From assembly GCF_001583415.1 (NCBI RefSeq), contig NZ_CP014475.1, positions 4,960,001-5,024,000 on the forward strand: a stretch of DNA of 64,000 bases, written 5' to 3'. The notes beneath the pieces were generated by a model, which saw only the letters and a list, made by a program, of their open reading frames with translations, was not told the origin of the DNA and searched no databases. Shown here piece by piece: positions 17,710 through 27,541 of this stretch. The translations under genes and the position numbers were made by a program. Positions within the stretch are counted from its first letter, which is position 1; each line of letters begins with the position of its first letter. Source of the stretch: Mycolicibacterium phlei. Its GTDB lineage: Bacteria; Actinomycetota; Actinomycetes; Mycobacteriales; Mycobacteriaceae.

Positions 17710-20700
17710 GTGGTCGCTGCGGCGGCACTGGTCCTGACGTTCGCCCAGTCTCCCGGACAGATCTCGCCCGACACCAAGCTCGACCTCACCGCCAACCCGG
17801 CACGCTTCCTGGCGCGCGCCTTCAACCTGTGGAACAGCGAGCTGCCGTTCGGGCAGGCGCAGAACCAGGCCTACGGCTATCTGTTCCCGCACGGCACGTT
17901 CTTCCTGCTCGGCGACGTGCTCGGGCTGCCCGGCTGGGTGACGCAGCGGTTGTGGTGGGCGCTGCTGCTGGTGGTCGGGTTCTGGGGGGTGCTGCGGGTC
18001 GCCGAGTCACTGGGCATCGGCACGACGTCCTCGCGGGTGGTCGCGGCCGCGGCGTACGCGCTGTCCCCGCGGGCGCTGACGACGCTGGGCGCGATCTCCT
18101 CGGAGACGCTGCCGATGATGCTGGCGCCGTGGGTGCTGCTGCCGCTCATCCTCGCGTTGCGGGGTGATCCGCGGGTGCGGGTGCTGGCGGCGCGGTCGGC
18201 GGTGGCGATCGCGCTGATGGGCGCGGTCAACGCGGTGGCCACCCTGACCGCGTGCCTGCCGGCGGCGATCTGGCTGCTGTGTCACCGGCCCACCCGCACG
18301 TGGTGGCGGTTCGTCGGCTGGTGGGCGGTCAGCATCGCGCTGGCGGTGACGTGGTGGGTGATCGCGCTGCTGCTGCTGGGCCGCATCAGCCCGCCGTTCC
18401 TGGACTACATCGAGTCATCGGGCGTCACCACCCAGTGGATGTCGCTGACCGAGATGCTGCGCGGCACCCACGCGTGGACGCCGTTCGTCGCGCCCAGCGC
18501 CACCGCCGGCTCCTCCCTGGTGACCAGCACGTTCGCGGTGCTGGCGACGACGCTGATGGCGGCGGCCGGGCTGGTTGGGCTGGCGCTGCGCACCATGCCC
18601 GCCAGGGGACGGCTGATCACGGTGCTGCTGGTCGGTGTGACGCTGCTGGCCGCCGGCTACTCCGGCGGGCTGGGCTCGCCGGTGGCGCAGCAGGTTCAGG
18701 AGTTCCTCGACGCGGCGGGCACCCCGCTGCGCAACCTGCACAAGCTCGATCCGCTGCTGCGGCTGCCGCTGGTGCTGGGCATCGCGCACCTGCTGGGCCG
18801 GATCCCGCTGCCGGGCAGCGCGCCGCGCACGGTGTGGGTGTCGGCGCTGGCGCATCCGGAGCGCGACAAGCGGGTCGCCGTCGGCATCGTGGTGCTGGCC
18901 GCGCTGACCGCCAGCACGTCGCTGGCGTGGAGCGGGCGGCTCACCCCGCCGGGGGCGTTCGACGCGATCCCGCAGTACTGGCATGACGCCGCCGCCTGGC
19001 TCGACGAGCACAACACCGAGGGCCGGGTGCTGGTCGCGCCGGGCGCCCCGTTCGCCACCCAGGTGTGGGGCAACAGCCACGACGAGCCGCTGCAGGCGCT
19101 GGCCCACACCCCGTGGGGGGTGCGCGACTCGATCCCGCTGACCCCGCCGCAGACCATCCGCGCACTGGACTCGGTGCAGAGGCTGTTCGCCGCGGGCAGG
19201 CCCTCCCCCGGTCTGGCCGACACGCTTGCCCGCCAGGGCATCTCGTATGTCGTGGTGCGCAACGACCTGGATCCGGAGACGTCGCGGTCGGCGCGGCCGC
19301 TGCTGGTGCACCGGGCGATCGACAACTCGCCGGGCCTGCGCAAGGTCGCCGAGTTCGGTGATCCCGTCGGCCCCGGCACGCTGGAGGGGTTCGTCACCGA
19401 CGGCGGGCTGCGGCCCCGCTACCCGGCCGTCGAGATCTACCAGGTGGACACGACGATGCCGGTGTCGCCGTACCTGGTCGACACCGACGCGATGGCGCGG
19501 GTCGACGGGGCGCCGGAGGCGCTGCTGCGCATCGACGAGCGCCGCCGGCTGCGCGGTCAGCCGCCGCTGGGCCCGATGCTGCTGACCGGCGACGCCGAAC
19601 GCGCCGGGGTGCCCGCCCCGCTGGTCACCGTCACCGACACCCCGACCGCCCGTGAGACCGACTACGGCCGCGTCGACGACCACTCCTCGGCGATCCGCAC
19701 CCCCGACGACCCACGGCACACCCACAACCGGGTGCCCGACTATCCCGCTCCCGGAACGGATCTGGTGTACGGGCAGTGGAACGGCGGCCGGGTGTCGGTG
19801 TCGAGTTCGTCGGCGGACTCCACCGCGCTGCCCAACGTCGCGCCCGCCACCGGGCCCGCCGCGGCGTTCGACTCCGACCCGTCGACGAGCTGGGTGTCCA
19901 ACGCGCTGCAACCGGCCGTGGGCCAGTGGCTGCAGGTGGACTTCGACCATCCGGTGACCAACGCGACGCTGACCATCACCCCGAGCGCGACCGCGGTGGG
20001 CGCGCAGGTGCGCCGCATCGAGATCGAAACCGTCAACGGCACGTCGACGCTGCGTTTCGACGAGGCGGGCAAACCGCTGTCCGCGGCGCTGCCGTACGGC
20101 GAGTCACCGTGGGTGCGGATCACCGCGGTGGCCACCGACGACGGGTCCTCCGGTGTGCAGTTCGGCATCACCGACCTGGCGATCACCCAGTACGACGCCA
20201 ACGGTTTCGCCCATCCCGTCACGCTGCGGCACACCGTGGCGGTGCCCGGCCCGCCACCGGATTCCGCAGTGGCGCAATGGGATCTGGGTTCCGAGCTGCT
20301 CGGAAAGCCGGGCTGTGCGGAGAGCCCGAGCGGGGTGCGGTGCGCGGCGGCGATGGCGTTGTCGCCCGAGGAGCCGGTCAGCTTCAGCCGGACGCTGACG
20401 GTGCCCGAGCCGATCGCGGTGACCCCGACGGTGTGGGTGCGCTCCCGGCAGGGTCCCAAACTCGCCGACCTGATCGCCGAGCCGGGTGCGGCGCGGGCGT
20501 TCGGTGACGCCGACCCGATCGACGTGCTCGGCTCGGCGTACGCCGCCGCCGACGGCGACCCCGACACCTCGTGGATCGCCCCGCAGCGGCTGGTGCAGCA
20601 CAGGACACCGCCGACGCTGACGCTGAAGCTGCCCCGGCCCGCCGAGGTGGCCGGGATCGAGCTGACGCCCAGCATCACGGACCTGCCCGCCCACCCGGCG

Positions 20701-21855
20701 ATGGTGACCGTCGACCTCGGCGACGGGCCGCAGACCCGGCGCATCGCCCCCGACGGCGGACCGCAGTCGTTCGACCTCAAACCGCGGGTCACCGACACCA
20801 TCACGGTGTCGATCCTGGCCTGGCAGGACGTCATCGACCGCACGTCGCTGGGGTTCGACCAGCTCAAGCCGCCGGGTCTGGCGGAGGTGGTCGCGCTGGA
20901 CCGCGCCGGGCAGCCGATCGCGGCCGCCGACGCCGAGCGCAACCGCGAGCGCCGTATCGACCTGCCGTGCGGCCGTGGACCGGTCATCGGGATCGCCGGC
21001 GAGTTCATCCAGACGTCGCTGACCACGACGGTCGGTGCGCTGCTCGACGGTGACCCGGTGCCCGCCCGGCCGTGCCGCACCGCGCCGATCCAGTTGCCGG
21101 CCGGTCAGCAGGAGCTGGTGATCAGCCCCGGCGACACGTTCGTCGTGGACGGCGCGCAGCTGGTCGGCCCGCTGGCCGGCGAGATCACCCCGGCGCCGAC
21201 GGAGCCCGCGCGGACCGGGACGTGGGGCCCGGACCGGCGCGAGGTGACGGTGGACGCGGCGGCGACGTCGCGGGTGCTCGTCGTTCCCGAGAGCATCAAC
21301 CCCGGCTGGGTCGCGCACGCCGGTGACGGGACCGAGTTGACGCCGATCACCGTCAACGGCTGGCAGCAGGGCTGGCTGCTGCCGCCGGGCACGGAGGGCA
21401 CGGTCACGCTGACGTTCCCGCTGAACCGGCCGTACCGCGCGGGGCTGTTCGGCGGGCTGGCGCTGCTGCCGGTGCTGGCGCTGCTGGCGTTCGTGCCGGT
21501 GCGCGGTCGGCGGGACCCGAACGATCCCGCGCCGGTGTGGCAGCCGCGCCCCGTCGTCGTCGGCGCTGCGGTGGTGGCCGTGGCCACGGTGATCTCCGGG
21601 CTGGTCGGTGCCGTCGTCGCCGGTGCCGGTCTGGTGGCGCGGTGGGCGCTGCGTAACCGCGAGAAGCTCAGCGACGCTTTGACTCTCGGCACCGCGGCGG
21701 GCGGGCTGGTCCTGGCGGGCATGGTGCTCAGCCAGAATCCGTGGCGTTCTCCGAACGGTTATGTGGGCCATTCGTGGGGGGTGCAACTGCTGGCGCTGAT
21801 CTCCGTCGTCGCAGTCGCGGTCTCAGCCGTGCCGGTGCGGCGCCGGCCGGATTGA
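17710..21855 (+). CDS. aftD: Alpha-(1->3)-arabinofuranosyltransferase AftD
   Basis: AftD is a very large GT-C membrane glycosyltransferase that adds arabinofuranose branches to arabinogalactan and LAM. From the GTG at 17710 the protein has 1381 residues: about eleven N-terminal hydrophobic helices, a long periplasmic part with discoidin/carbohydrate-binding-like modules (for example the region around AAFDSDPSTSWVSNALQ, and a second DPDTSWIAPQ), and C-terminal helices. SPGQISPDTKLDLTANP and LWNSELPFGQAQNQAYGYLF match Rv0236c. The conserved segment APLSRRW lies just upstream in the same frame but has no ATG, GTG or TTG; the true start may be ATC at 17680, directly after the upstream gene. Its 3' end overlaps the convergent MFS gene by 128 nt. 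Confidence 0.93.
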   Translation: MVAAAALVLTFAQSPGQISPDTKLDLTANPARFLARAFNLWNSELPFGQAQNQAYGYLFPHGTFFLLGDVLGLPGWVTQRLWWALLLVVGFWGVLRVAESLGIGTTSSRVVAAAAYALSPRALTTLGAISSETLPMMLAPWVLLPLILALRGDPRVRVLAARSAVAIALMGAVNAVATLTACLPAAIWLLCHRPTRTWWRFVGWWAVSIALAVTWWVIALLLLGRISPPFLDYIESSGVTTQWMSLTEMLRGTHAWTPFVAPSATAGSSLVTSTFAVLATTLMAAAGLVGLALRTMPARGRLITVLLVGVTLLAAGYSGGLGSPVAQQVQEFLDAAGTPLRNLHKLDPLLRLPLVLGIAHLLGRIPLPGSAPRTVWVSALAHPERDKRVAVGIVVLAALTASTSLAWSGRLTPPGAFDAIPQYWHDAAAWLDEHNTEGRVLVAPGAPFATQVWGNSHDEPLQALAHTPWGVRDSIPLTPPQTIRALDSVQRLFAAGRPSPGLADTLARQGISYVVVRNDLDPETSRSARPLLVHRAIDNSPGLRKVAEFGDPVGPGTLEGFVTDGGLRPRYPAVEIYQVDTTMPVSPYLVDTDAMARVDGAPEALLRIDERRRLRGQPPLGPMLLTGDAERAGVPAPLVTVTDTPTARETDYGRVDDHSSAIRTPDDPRHTHNRVPDYPAPGTDLVYGQWNGGRVSVSSSSADSTALPNVAPATGPAAAFDSDPSTSWVSNALQPAVGQWLQVDFDHPVTNATLTITPSATAVGAQVRRIEIETVNGTSTLRFDEAGKPLSAALPYGESPWVRITAVATDDGSSGVQFGITDLAITQYDANGFAHPVTLRHTVAVPGPPPDSAVAQWDLGSELLGKPGCAESPSGVRCAAAMALSPEEPVSFSRTLTVPEPIAVTPTVWVRSRQGPKLADLIAEPGAARAFGDADPIDVLGSAYAAADGDPDTSWIAPQRLVQHRTPPTLTLKLPRPAEVAGIELTPSITDLPAHPAMVTVDLGDGPQTRRIAPDGGPQSFDLKPRVTDTITVSILAWQDVIDRTSLGFDQLKPPGLAEVVALDRAGQPIAAADAERNRERRIDLPCGRGPVIGIAGEFIQTSLTTTVGALLDGDPVPARPCRTAPIQLPAGQQELVISPGDTFVVDGAQLVGPLAGEITPAPTEPARTGTWGPDRREVTVDAAATSRVLVVPESINPGWVAHAGDGTELTPITVNGWQQGWLLPPGTEGTVTLTFPLNRPYRAGLFGGLALLPVLALLAFVPVRGRRDPNDPAPVWQPRPVVVGAAVVAVATVISGLVGAVVAGAGLVARWALRNREKLSDALTLGTAAGGLVLAGMVLSQNPWRSPNGYVGHSWGVQLLALISVVAVAVSAVPVRRRPD

Positions 21856-23428
21856 CCGCGATCAGGTGCTGCAGCGTCGGCTCGCCGACGACGTACTTCT
21901 CGACGGCCTGTTCGGCGAGCAGGTCCTGGCCGGTCTGCCGGGTGACGTGCTGGTGCAGATGCTCCTCCCAGGACCGCACCATGAACGCCTCGACGAACGT
22001 GTTGGCGTACTCGCCGCTGCGGAACAACCCCCACTGGGCCGCGCCGGTGCGCTGCCGTGACCGGCCGACCCGCTGCATGGCCTCGATGAAGGCCGCCTCG
22101 TCGGCCGGGTCGACCTGGTAGGACCGCAGCACCACGACCGGTCCGTCTGGCGGTTCGGGTTGGAACACCAGCGCCGGTTCGCCCCAGTGCGCCGAGGGTT
22201 CGACGTCGAGGTCGCCGGTGCCCGGGTGCAGCGGCCACCACAGCAGGGTCAGCGCGCAGACCGCGAGCAGACCCGCGCTGGCGACCAGCGCGGTGACGCT
22301 GCCGGTGGCCCCGGCGACCACACCCCACACCAGCGAGCCGACCGCCTGGCCGCCCATGAACACCAGCTGATAGACCGACAGCCCGCGGGCCCGCACCCAG
22401 GCGGGCAGGCTCAGCTGCATCGCGGCGTTCAGCGTCGACAGCGTCAGCAGCCACGACAGCCCGCCGAGCACCAGCACCACGATCGCGACCGCGAACACCG
22501 GCACCAGCGCCAGCACCGCGGCCGCGACCGCAAACCCGATCGCCCCCACCGCCAGCAGCGCGTTGCGGCCGAACGCCAACTGCAGCCGCGACAGCACCGT
22601 GGCCCCGCACACCGCGCCGAAGCCCAGTGCGCCCAGCAGCACGCCGTATCCGGCCGACGACAGGTGCAGCTGACGGTCGGCGATCACCGGCAGCAACGCC
22701 CACAGCGCACTGGCCGGGGCGATGAACAGCACCGCGCGCAACAGGATCCGGCGCACCACCGGCGAGCTGCGGATGTAGCGTCGGCCGGCGCTGAGCGCCG
22801 ACAGCGGCCGCTCGGTCGGCAGCAGCCGCTCCTCGGACGGCCGTTGCCACCACGCCAGCACCGCCACGATGCCGATGAACGACACGGCGTTGAGCGCGAA
22901 CACCACCGTCGGCCCGGACACCGCCACCAGCGCGCCTGCCACCGCGGGACCGATCGCGCGCGCACTGTTCATGCTCAGGCTGGTCAGCGCCGCCGCCGCC
23001 GGAATCTGTTCACGCGGAACGAGTTCGGGCTGGATCGCCTGCCACGCCGGTGCGGTCAGCGCCTGACCGCAGCCGATCAGGAACAGCAGGATCAACAGCA
23101 CCGCGGGGGTGGCCAGGCCCACCCCGGTGAGCACCGCCAGCATGCCCACCCCGGCTGCCATCGCCGACTGGGTGGCGATCAGCAGGCGGCGCCTGTCGGT
23201 GAGGTCGGCGAGCACCCCCGACGGCAGCGCCAGCAGCATCACCGGCAGCGTGGTGGCGGTCTGCACCAGCGGCACCAGCACCGCGGCGCCGGGGTCGCTG
23301 ACCAGCATCCACTGCGCTCCGACCGTCTGCATCCAGGTGCCGAGGTTGGACACCAGCTGCGCGATCCACAGGGCGCGGTAGACCGGTGAGGCCAGCGGCG
23401 CCCACGCGCCGGTGCTCGCTGCCGCCAT
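21728..23428 (-). CDS. MFS transporter (MFS_3 / enterobactin-exporter-like) with C-terminal ABM-like domain
   Basis: The 566-residue protein has twelve hydrophobic helices (about 10-410), the cytoplasmic loop VLADLTDRRRLLIATQS and GCGQALTAPAWQAIQPELVP, typical of the MFS_3 group of drug or siderophore exporters. Residues of about 430-530 form a soluble antibiotic-biosynthesis-monooxygenase-like domain (VVLRSYQVDPADEAAFIEAM), a known extension of this family. The ATG at 23428 has an AAAGG ribosome site. The C-terminal 40 basic residues are encoded inside the end of aftD on the other strand. The substrate is unknown. Confidence 0.87.
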   Translation of the reverse strand: MAAASTGAWAPLASPVYRALWIAQLVSNLGTWMQTVGAQWMLVSDPGAAVLVPLVQTATTLPVMLLALPSGVLADLTDRRRLLIATQSAMAAGVGMLAVLTGVGLATPAVLLILLFLIGCGQALTAPAWQAIQPELVPREQIPAAAALTSLSMNSARAIGPAVAGALVAVSGPTVVFALNAVSFIGIVAVLAWWQRPSEERLLPTERPLSALSAGRRYIRSSPVVRRILLRAVLFIAPASALWALLPVIADRQLHLSSAGYGVLLGALGFGAVCGATVLSRLQLAFGRNALLAVGAIGFAVAAAVLALVPVFAVAIVVLVLGGLSWLLTLSTLNAAMQLSLPAWVRARGLSVYQLVFMGGQAVGSLVWGVVAGATGSVTALVASAGLLAVCALTLLWWPLHPGTGDLDVEPSAHWGEPALVFQPEPPDGPVVVLRSYQVDPADEAAFIEAMQRVGRSRQRTGAAQWGLFRSGEYANTFVEAFMVRSWEEHLHQHVTRQTGQDLLAEQAVEKYVVGEPTLQHLIAVNPAGAAPARLRPRLRRRRSAPAVAPPTNGPHNRSENATDSG

Positions 23429-23539
23429 GGTGTTCGACCTTTCCGAATCGGATCGTCTGCCGGGTACCCGTTGGACCGCTCCGGGGATCCTCCCCAATCC
23501 TCGGACGCCTGGCGGCGTCGAGTCCTAGCATCGGCCGGG

Positions 23540-25012
23540 ATGACCGAGACGACCCCGCCGATCAGCACCCAGGTGTCGCGTCTGGCCGCGGCCGCCCCCG
23601 ACGCACCGGCGATCACCTGCTGCGACGTCACGATGACCCGCGCCGAACTCGACGCCGCCAGCAACCGGCTGGCCCGGGCCTACGCCGAACTCGGTGTCCG
23701 ACAAGGCGATTACGTGACCATCGTGCTGCCCAACGGGCTCGAGTGGGCGCAGGCGGTGCTGGCGACGTGGAAGCTGGGCGCGATCCCGCAGCCGCTGTCA
23801 CCCCGGCTGCCCGACGCCGAGCTCGCCGCGCTGCTGGAGCTCAAACCCCGCGCCCTGCTGGTCGGCCGCGACGATCCGTCCGGCCGGATCCGCAGTGTCC
23901 CAGCGGGTTTCACACCCGATGCCGGCCTGTCGGACGGACCGCTGCCGGAGCGGGTGTCGCCGGTGCTCAAGGCGATGGCCTCGGGCGGCAGCACCGGCAG
24001 GCCGAAGCTGATCGAGTCCGGTGGCGACAGCCGGTTTCCGCCGCTGGCCGGCTACCCGCTGGGCGCGCAGGAGGGTGACGTCAACCTGCTGTCGGTGCCG
24101 TTGAGCCACAACACCGGGTTCACCACGTTCGCGATCGGGTTGGTGCAGGGCCACCACCTGGTGGTGATGCCGCGGTTCGACGCGCACGAGTTCCTGCGGC
24201 TGATCACCGACTACCGGGTGACGTTCCTGACGACGGTGCCGACGATCATGCAGCGGCTACTGCCGGTGTACCGGGCCGACCCGGACGCCTACGATCTGTC
24301 CTCGATCCGGCGGTTCTGGCATGTGGCCGCGCCGTGTCCGCCCGCCGTCAAACGGGCGTGGATCGAACTGGTGGGCCCGGATGCGTTGTGGGAGATGTAC
24401 GGCGGCACCGAACTGCAGGCGCTGACGTTCATCTCGGGACGGCAGTGGCTGGAGCATCCCGGGTCGGTGGGCGTCGTGGTCGCCGGGGAGATGAAGGTGC
24501 TCGACGACGACGGCAACGAGTGCCCGCCGGGTGTGGTGGGCGAGATCTACATGCGTCCGGCGCCGGGCAGCGCGCCGACGTACCGCTACGTCGGGGCGTC
24601 GGCGAAGACCCGCGACGGCTGGGACTCGCTGGGCGACCTCGGCTACTTCGACGCCGACGGGTTCCTCTACCTCAGCGACCGGCGGGTGGACATGTTCACC
24701 TCCGGCGGGCGCAACGTGTATCCCGCCGAAATCGAGTCGGCGCTCTCGGAGCACCCGGCGGTGCTGTCGTGTCTGGTGGTCGGGGTGCCCGACGAGGACG
24801 GTGACCTGGGCCAGGTGCCGCACGCCCTGGTGCAGGCCGAGGGCCTCGACGAGGCGGGCGTCGTCGAGTTCCTGTCCGAGCGGCTCGAGCACTACAAGGT
24901 GCCGCGCTCGGTGGAGTTCGTCGACGAGCCGCTGCGCGACGACGCCGGCAAGGCACGCCGGTCGGCGGTGCGCGACGCGGTGATCAGACGGCGGGCCGCT
25001 ACCGCGCGATGA
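23540..25012 (+). CDS. Acyl-CoA synthetase (FadD-type, ANL superfamily)
   Basis: The 490-residue enzyme should adenylate a carboxylic acid and transfer it to CoA. It shows the P-loop-like motif SGGSTGRPK (about 148-156), YGGTE near 293, the GDLGYFDADG hinge motif, SDRRVDMFTSGGRNVYPAEIE, and the C-terminal catalytic Lys in DDAGKARR. It is shorter than most long-chain FadD proteins and resembles bile-acid- or medium-chain-type ligases. The substrate is not known. The ATG at 23540 begins the conserved part. It is divergent from the MFS gene, and its last 14 nt overlap the convergent acyltransferase gene. Confidence 0.88.
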   Translation: MTETTPPISTQVSRLAAAAPDAPAITCCDVTMTRAELDAASNRLARAYAELGVRQGDYVTIVLPNGLEWAQAVLATWKLGAIPQPLSPRLPDAELAALLELKPRALLVGRDDPSGRIRSVPAGFTPDAGLSDGPLPERVSPVLKAMASGGSTGRPKLIESGGDSRFPPLAGYPLGAQEGDVNLLSVPLSHNTGFTTFAIGLVQGHHLVVMPRFDAHEFLRLITDYRVTFLTTVPTIMQRLLPVYRADPDAYDLSSIRRFWHVAAPCPPAVKRAWIELVGPDALWEMYGGTELQALTFISGRQWLEHPGSVGVVVAGEMKVLDDDGNECPPGVVGEIYMRPAPGSAPTYRYVGASAKTRDGWDSLGDLGYFDADGFLYLSDRRVDMFTSGGRNVYPAEIESALSEHPAVLSCLVVGVPDEDGDLGQVPHALVQAEGLDEAGVVEFLSERLEHYKVPRSVEFVDEPLRDDAGKARRSAVRDAVIRRRAATAR

Positions 25013-26186
25013 CCGGTTCCGGGTCGCCGGTGACCGACGAGTCCAGCGGCGGGATGGGCCGCTGGTGGCGGTACTCCCAGCGGCGCAGCGCCTGCCGGCA
25101 CGGCTCCTCGATCAGCCCATAGCTGACCGCGGCGATCGCGAACCCGAACAGCAGCGTCAGCGCCAGCACCACCGGCATGTTCCCGTTGAACGCGAAGTGC
25201 CCGATCATCGGGAACACCATCGCCAGCGCGGCCAGGTGCCAGACGAACAGCCCGTAGGACCAGCGGCCCAGCGTGACCATCGGGGTGCTGCCCAGGATCC
25301 GGTGCGGGGTGTCGGGGGTGTCGAGCACCAGCGGCGCCAGCAGCGCACCGGCCACCACGGCGCCCATCACGGTCTTGGTGGTGACCTGGGAGACGCTGCC
25401 GAACGTCAGGCCCTCGTTGCCGCCCAGCGGGGACGCCGCGATCAGGAACGCCCCCAGCGCGAGCAGCGCCATCAGGATGCGGTGGCGGGCCAGCCGGTGC
25501 GGCCAGCCGACCTTGGAGACCGTCAGCTCGGCGATCACCATGCCGGCGGCGAACCAGGAGAAGAACGCCGGCGGCCAGTTCCACAGGTTGTGCCCGGAGT
25601 TCGGGTCGAACGGGATGCGCACCCAGAACAGGCTGGCCACCGCGACGGCGATGATCGCCGGGATCCGCGCGCGCACCGGCAGCCACCGGGCCAGCAGCGC
25701 CAGCAGCGGCAGCGCCAGGTAGAACGCCATCTCCACCGACAGGCTCCACATCTGGGTGAGCCCGGAGGTCAGGGTCAGCGGCACGTAGATCTGGGTCAGG
25801 GTCAGGTTGGTCAGCCACACGGTCAGGTCGGCGCGGGCGTCGACGGCGCCGGGCAGCAGCGACAGGATGATGACGACGGCGACCAGGTAGCCGGGCATGA
25901 TGCGCACGATCCGGGAGCGCAGGTAGTGGCCGGTGCGGGGGCGGGGCCGCAGACCGCGGGCGGCGGCGGCGTGTCCGCGCCACAGCAGGAAGCCCGACAG
26001 CGCGAAGAACACCGCGACGGCCAGGTCGAAGCGGCCCAGCAGCCGGCCGGTGATCCCGGCGGAGTGCCCGGTCTGGAACGCCACGTGGGTGACGACGACG
26101 CCGATGGCCGCGCAGGCGCGCATGCCCTCGACGGCCGGCAGGAAGCTGCGCGTCCCGCCGATCTCGTCCTCGCGATCCGACACCAC
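24999..26186 (-). CDS. tmaT: Membrane acyltransferase 3 protein, TmaT-like (Rv0228 homologue)
   Basis: The 395-residue membrane protein belongs to the acyltransferase 3 family: about ten helices, the N-terminal signature FLPAVEGMRACAAIGVVVTH with the conserved His, and SLSVEMAFYLALPLL. Place and size match Rv0228, whose corynebacterial relative TmaT acetylates trehalose monomycolate before MmpL-mediated export. That role is carried over by homology as I recall it. The start is the GTG at 26186. It is divergent from the DUF3068 gene. In M. tuberculosis mmpL3 lies a few genes beyond trmB, so the link to mycolate export fits the neighbourhood. Confidence 0.82.
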   Translation of the reverse strand: MVSDREDEIGGTRSFLPAVEGMRACAAIGVVVTHVAFQTGHSAGITGRLLGRFDLAVAVFFALSGFLLWRGHAAAARGLRPRPRTGHYLRSRIVRIMPGYLVAVVIILSLLPGAVDARADLTVWLTNLTLTQIYVPLTLTSGLTQMWSLSVEMAFYLALPLLALLARWLPVRARIPAIIAVAVASLFWVRIPFDPNSGHNLWNWPPAFFSWFAAGMVIAELTVSKVGWPHRLARHRILMALLALGAFLIAASPLGGNEGLTFGSVSQVTTKTVMGAVVAGALLAPLVLDTPDTPHRILGSTPMVTLGRWSYGLFVWHLAALAMVFPMIGHFAFNGNMPVVLALTLLFGFAIAAVSYGLIEEPCRQALRRWEYRHQRPIPPLDSSVTGDPEPVIAR

Positions 26187-26336
26187 GGGACCAGTGTGCC
26201 GGGAGGACGGGAAAGCGCCGAACAGGGGGCGCCCGGGTCGGTACGGCGCGGGTGGCCAGGCAACTAAGCGCCGGCCTTAACTTGGGCTGTTAGTGTCAAC
26301 AGGGTTTTTGGGGTCCGCAGCAGAAGGAGGCACGGT
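26187..26336. promoter_or_regulatory. Divergent promoter region of the tmaT-like and DUF3068 genes
   Basis: The 150-nt spacer must carry promoters for both directions. AAGGAGG (26324-26330) is a strong ribosome site for the TTG start at 26337. A TTAACT...TAGTGT pair near 26277-26296 could be the rightward promoter. No palindrome or riboswitch-like structure was noticed. Confidence 0.4.
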
Positions 26337-27533
26337 TTGAACCGCGCAGTGGCGCTGCGTATTGCGGCGTGCGGGATCTTGGGGCTGGGAGCGGCCCTGT
26401 TGATCGCCGCGCTGTTGCTGTCGACGTATACCGAGAGCAGGATCGCCAAGATTCCGCTGGACATCGACGCCACCCTCGTCGCCGACGGCACCGGCACCGC
26501 GTTCAACCCGGAGTCGCTCAACGAGGAGACGTTCGTCATCGACCGCGACGTGCCCCTGGTGCTGCAGGAACAGATGACGGTGGAGGCGCCGTCGAACGCC
26601 GACGTGGTCACCCTGCAGGTCGGCAGCTCGTTGCGGCGCACCGACAAGCAGCAGGACAACGGCCTGCTGCTGGCGATGGTCGACACCGTGACCGTCAACC
26701 GCAGCACCGCCGAGGCGGTGTCCAGCGAGAGCAACCCGGGCGGGGCGGTGCAGAAGCCGCGGGCCATCGAGGACGAGAAGCCGCCGACGAACATCGCGCT
26801 GCCGCACGAGGGCCTGGCCTACCGGTTCCCGTTCTTCACCGAGAAGAAGACGTACTCGGTGTTCGACCCGATCGCGCAGAAGCCCTACGACGCCAACTAC
26901 GAGGGTGAAGAGGACGTCAACGGCCTGACCGCCTACCGGTTCACCCAGAACGTCGGCTACGACTCTGACGGCAAGCTGGTCGAGCCGGTCAAGTACGCGT
27001 CGCTGTACGAGGACGACGCCGACGCCGAGGTCACCGCCCGCGCCGCGATGTGGGGTGTGCCGGGTGATCCGGAGGAGTCGATCACGATGAGCCGCTACTA
27101 CGCGGCGCAGCGCACCTTCTGGGTCGACCCGGTGTCCGGGACGATCGTCAAGAAGGAAGAGCACGGCTACCACTACTACGCACGCGAGGCGCTCAAGCCC
27201 GAGGTGACGTTCGTCGACTACACGGTGACGTTCAACGACGAGACCGTCGAGGCGCAGGTGGCCGCCGCCAGCGACGAGCGCGACCGGGTCGCACTGTGGG
27301 GCCGCATCCTGCCGATCACGTTCACCGCGATGGGTCTGGTGTTCCTGGTGGGTGGCGCGCTGCTCGGCTCGTTCAGCCTGCGGGCGGAGTCGACGCTGAT
27401 CGATCCCGGGCTCGACGAGGCCGAGCACGGTTTCTTCGACACCCAGGGCATCAAGGTGCCCGGCGCCGAGGCCAAGACCGAGAAGCTGCCGACGCAGCGG
27501 CCGCCGGACCTGCCCCCGGACCGTCCGGTCTGA
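26337..27533 (+). CDS. DUF3068 membrane protein (PorA-type family; Rv0227c homologue), linked to lipomannan/LAM maturation
   Basis: The 398-residue protein has one N-terminal helix (about 9-29), a large extracytoplasmic domain and one C-terminal helix (about 325-345) followed by a cytoplasmic tail. This topology and the sequence match DUF3068 (Rv0227c; MSMEG_0317 in M. smegmatis). Members in corynebacteria and mycobacteria are required for lipomannan elongation and LAM synthesis, as I recall. The start is a TTG at 26337, chosen because a near-perfect AAGGAGG lies 6 nt upstream; a GTG at 26349 is the alternative. The next gene begins about 8 nt after the stop, so the two are probably an operon. 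Confidence 0.88.
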   Translation: MNRAVALRIAACGILGLGAALLIAALLLSTYTESRIAKIPLDIDATLVADGTGTAFNPESLNEETFVIDRDVPLVLQEQMTVEAPSNADVVTLQVGSSLRRTDKQQDNGLLLAMVDTVTVNRSTAEAVSSESNPGGAVQKPRAIEDEKPPTNIALPHEGLAYRFPFFTEKKTYSVFDPIAQKPYDANYEGEEDVNGLTAYRFTQNVGYDSDGKLVEPVKYASLYEDDADAEVTARAAMWGVPGDPEESITMSRYYAAQRTFWVDPVSGTIVKKEEHGYHYYAREALKPEVTFVDYTVTFNDETVEAQVAAASDERDRVALWGRILPITFTAMGLVFLVGGALLGSFSLRAESTLIDPGLDEAEHGFFDTQGIKVPGAEAKTEKLPTQRPPDLPPDRPV

Positions 27534-27541
27534 TTCGGCGG

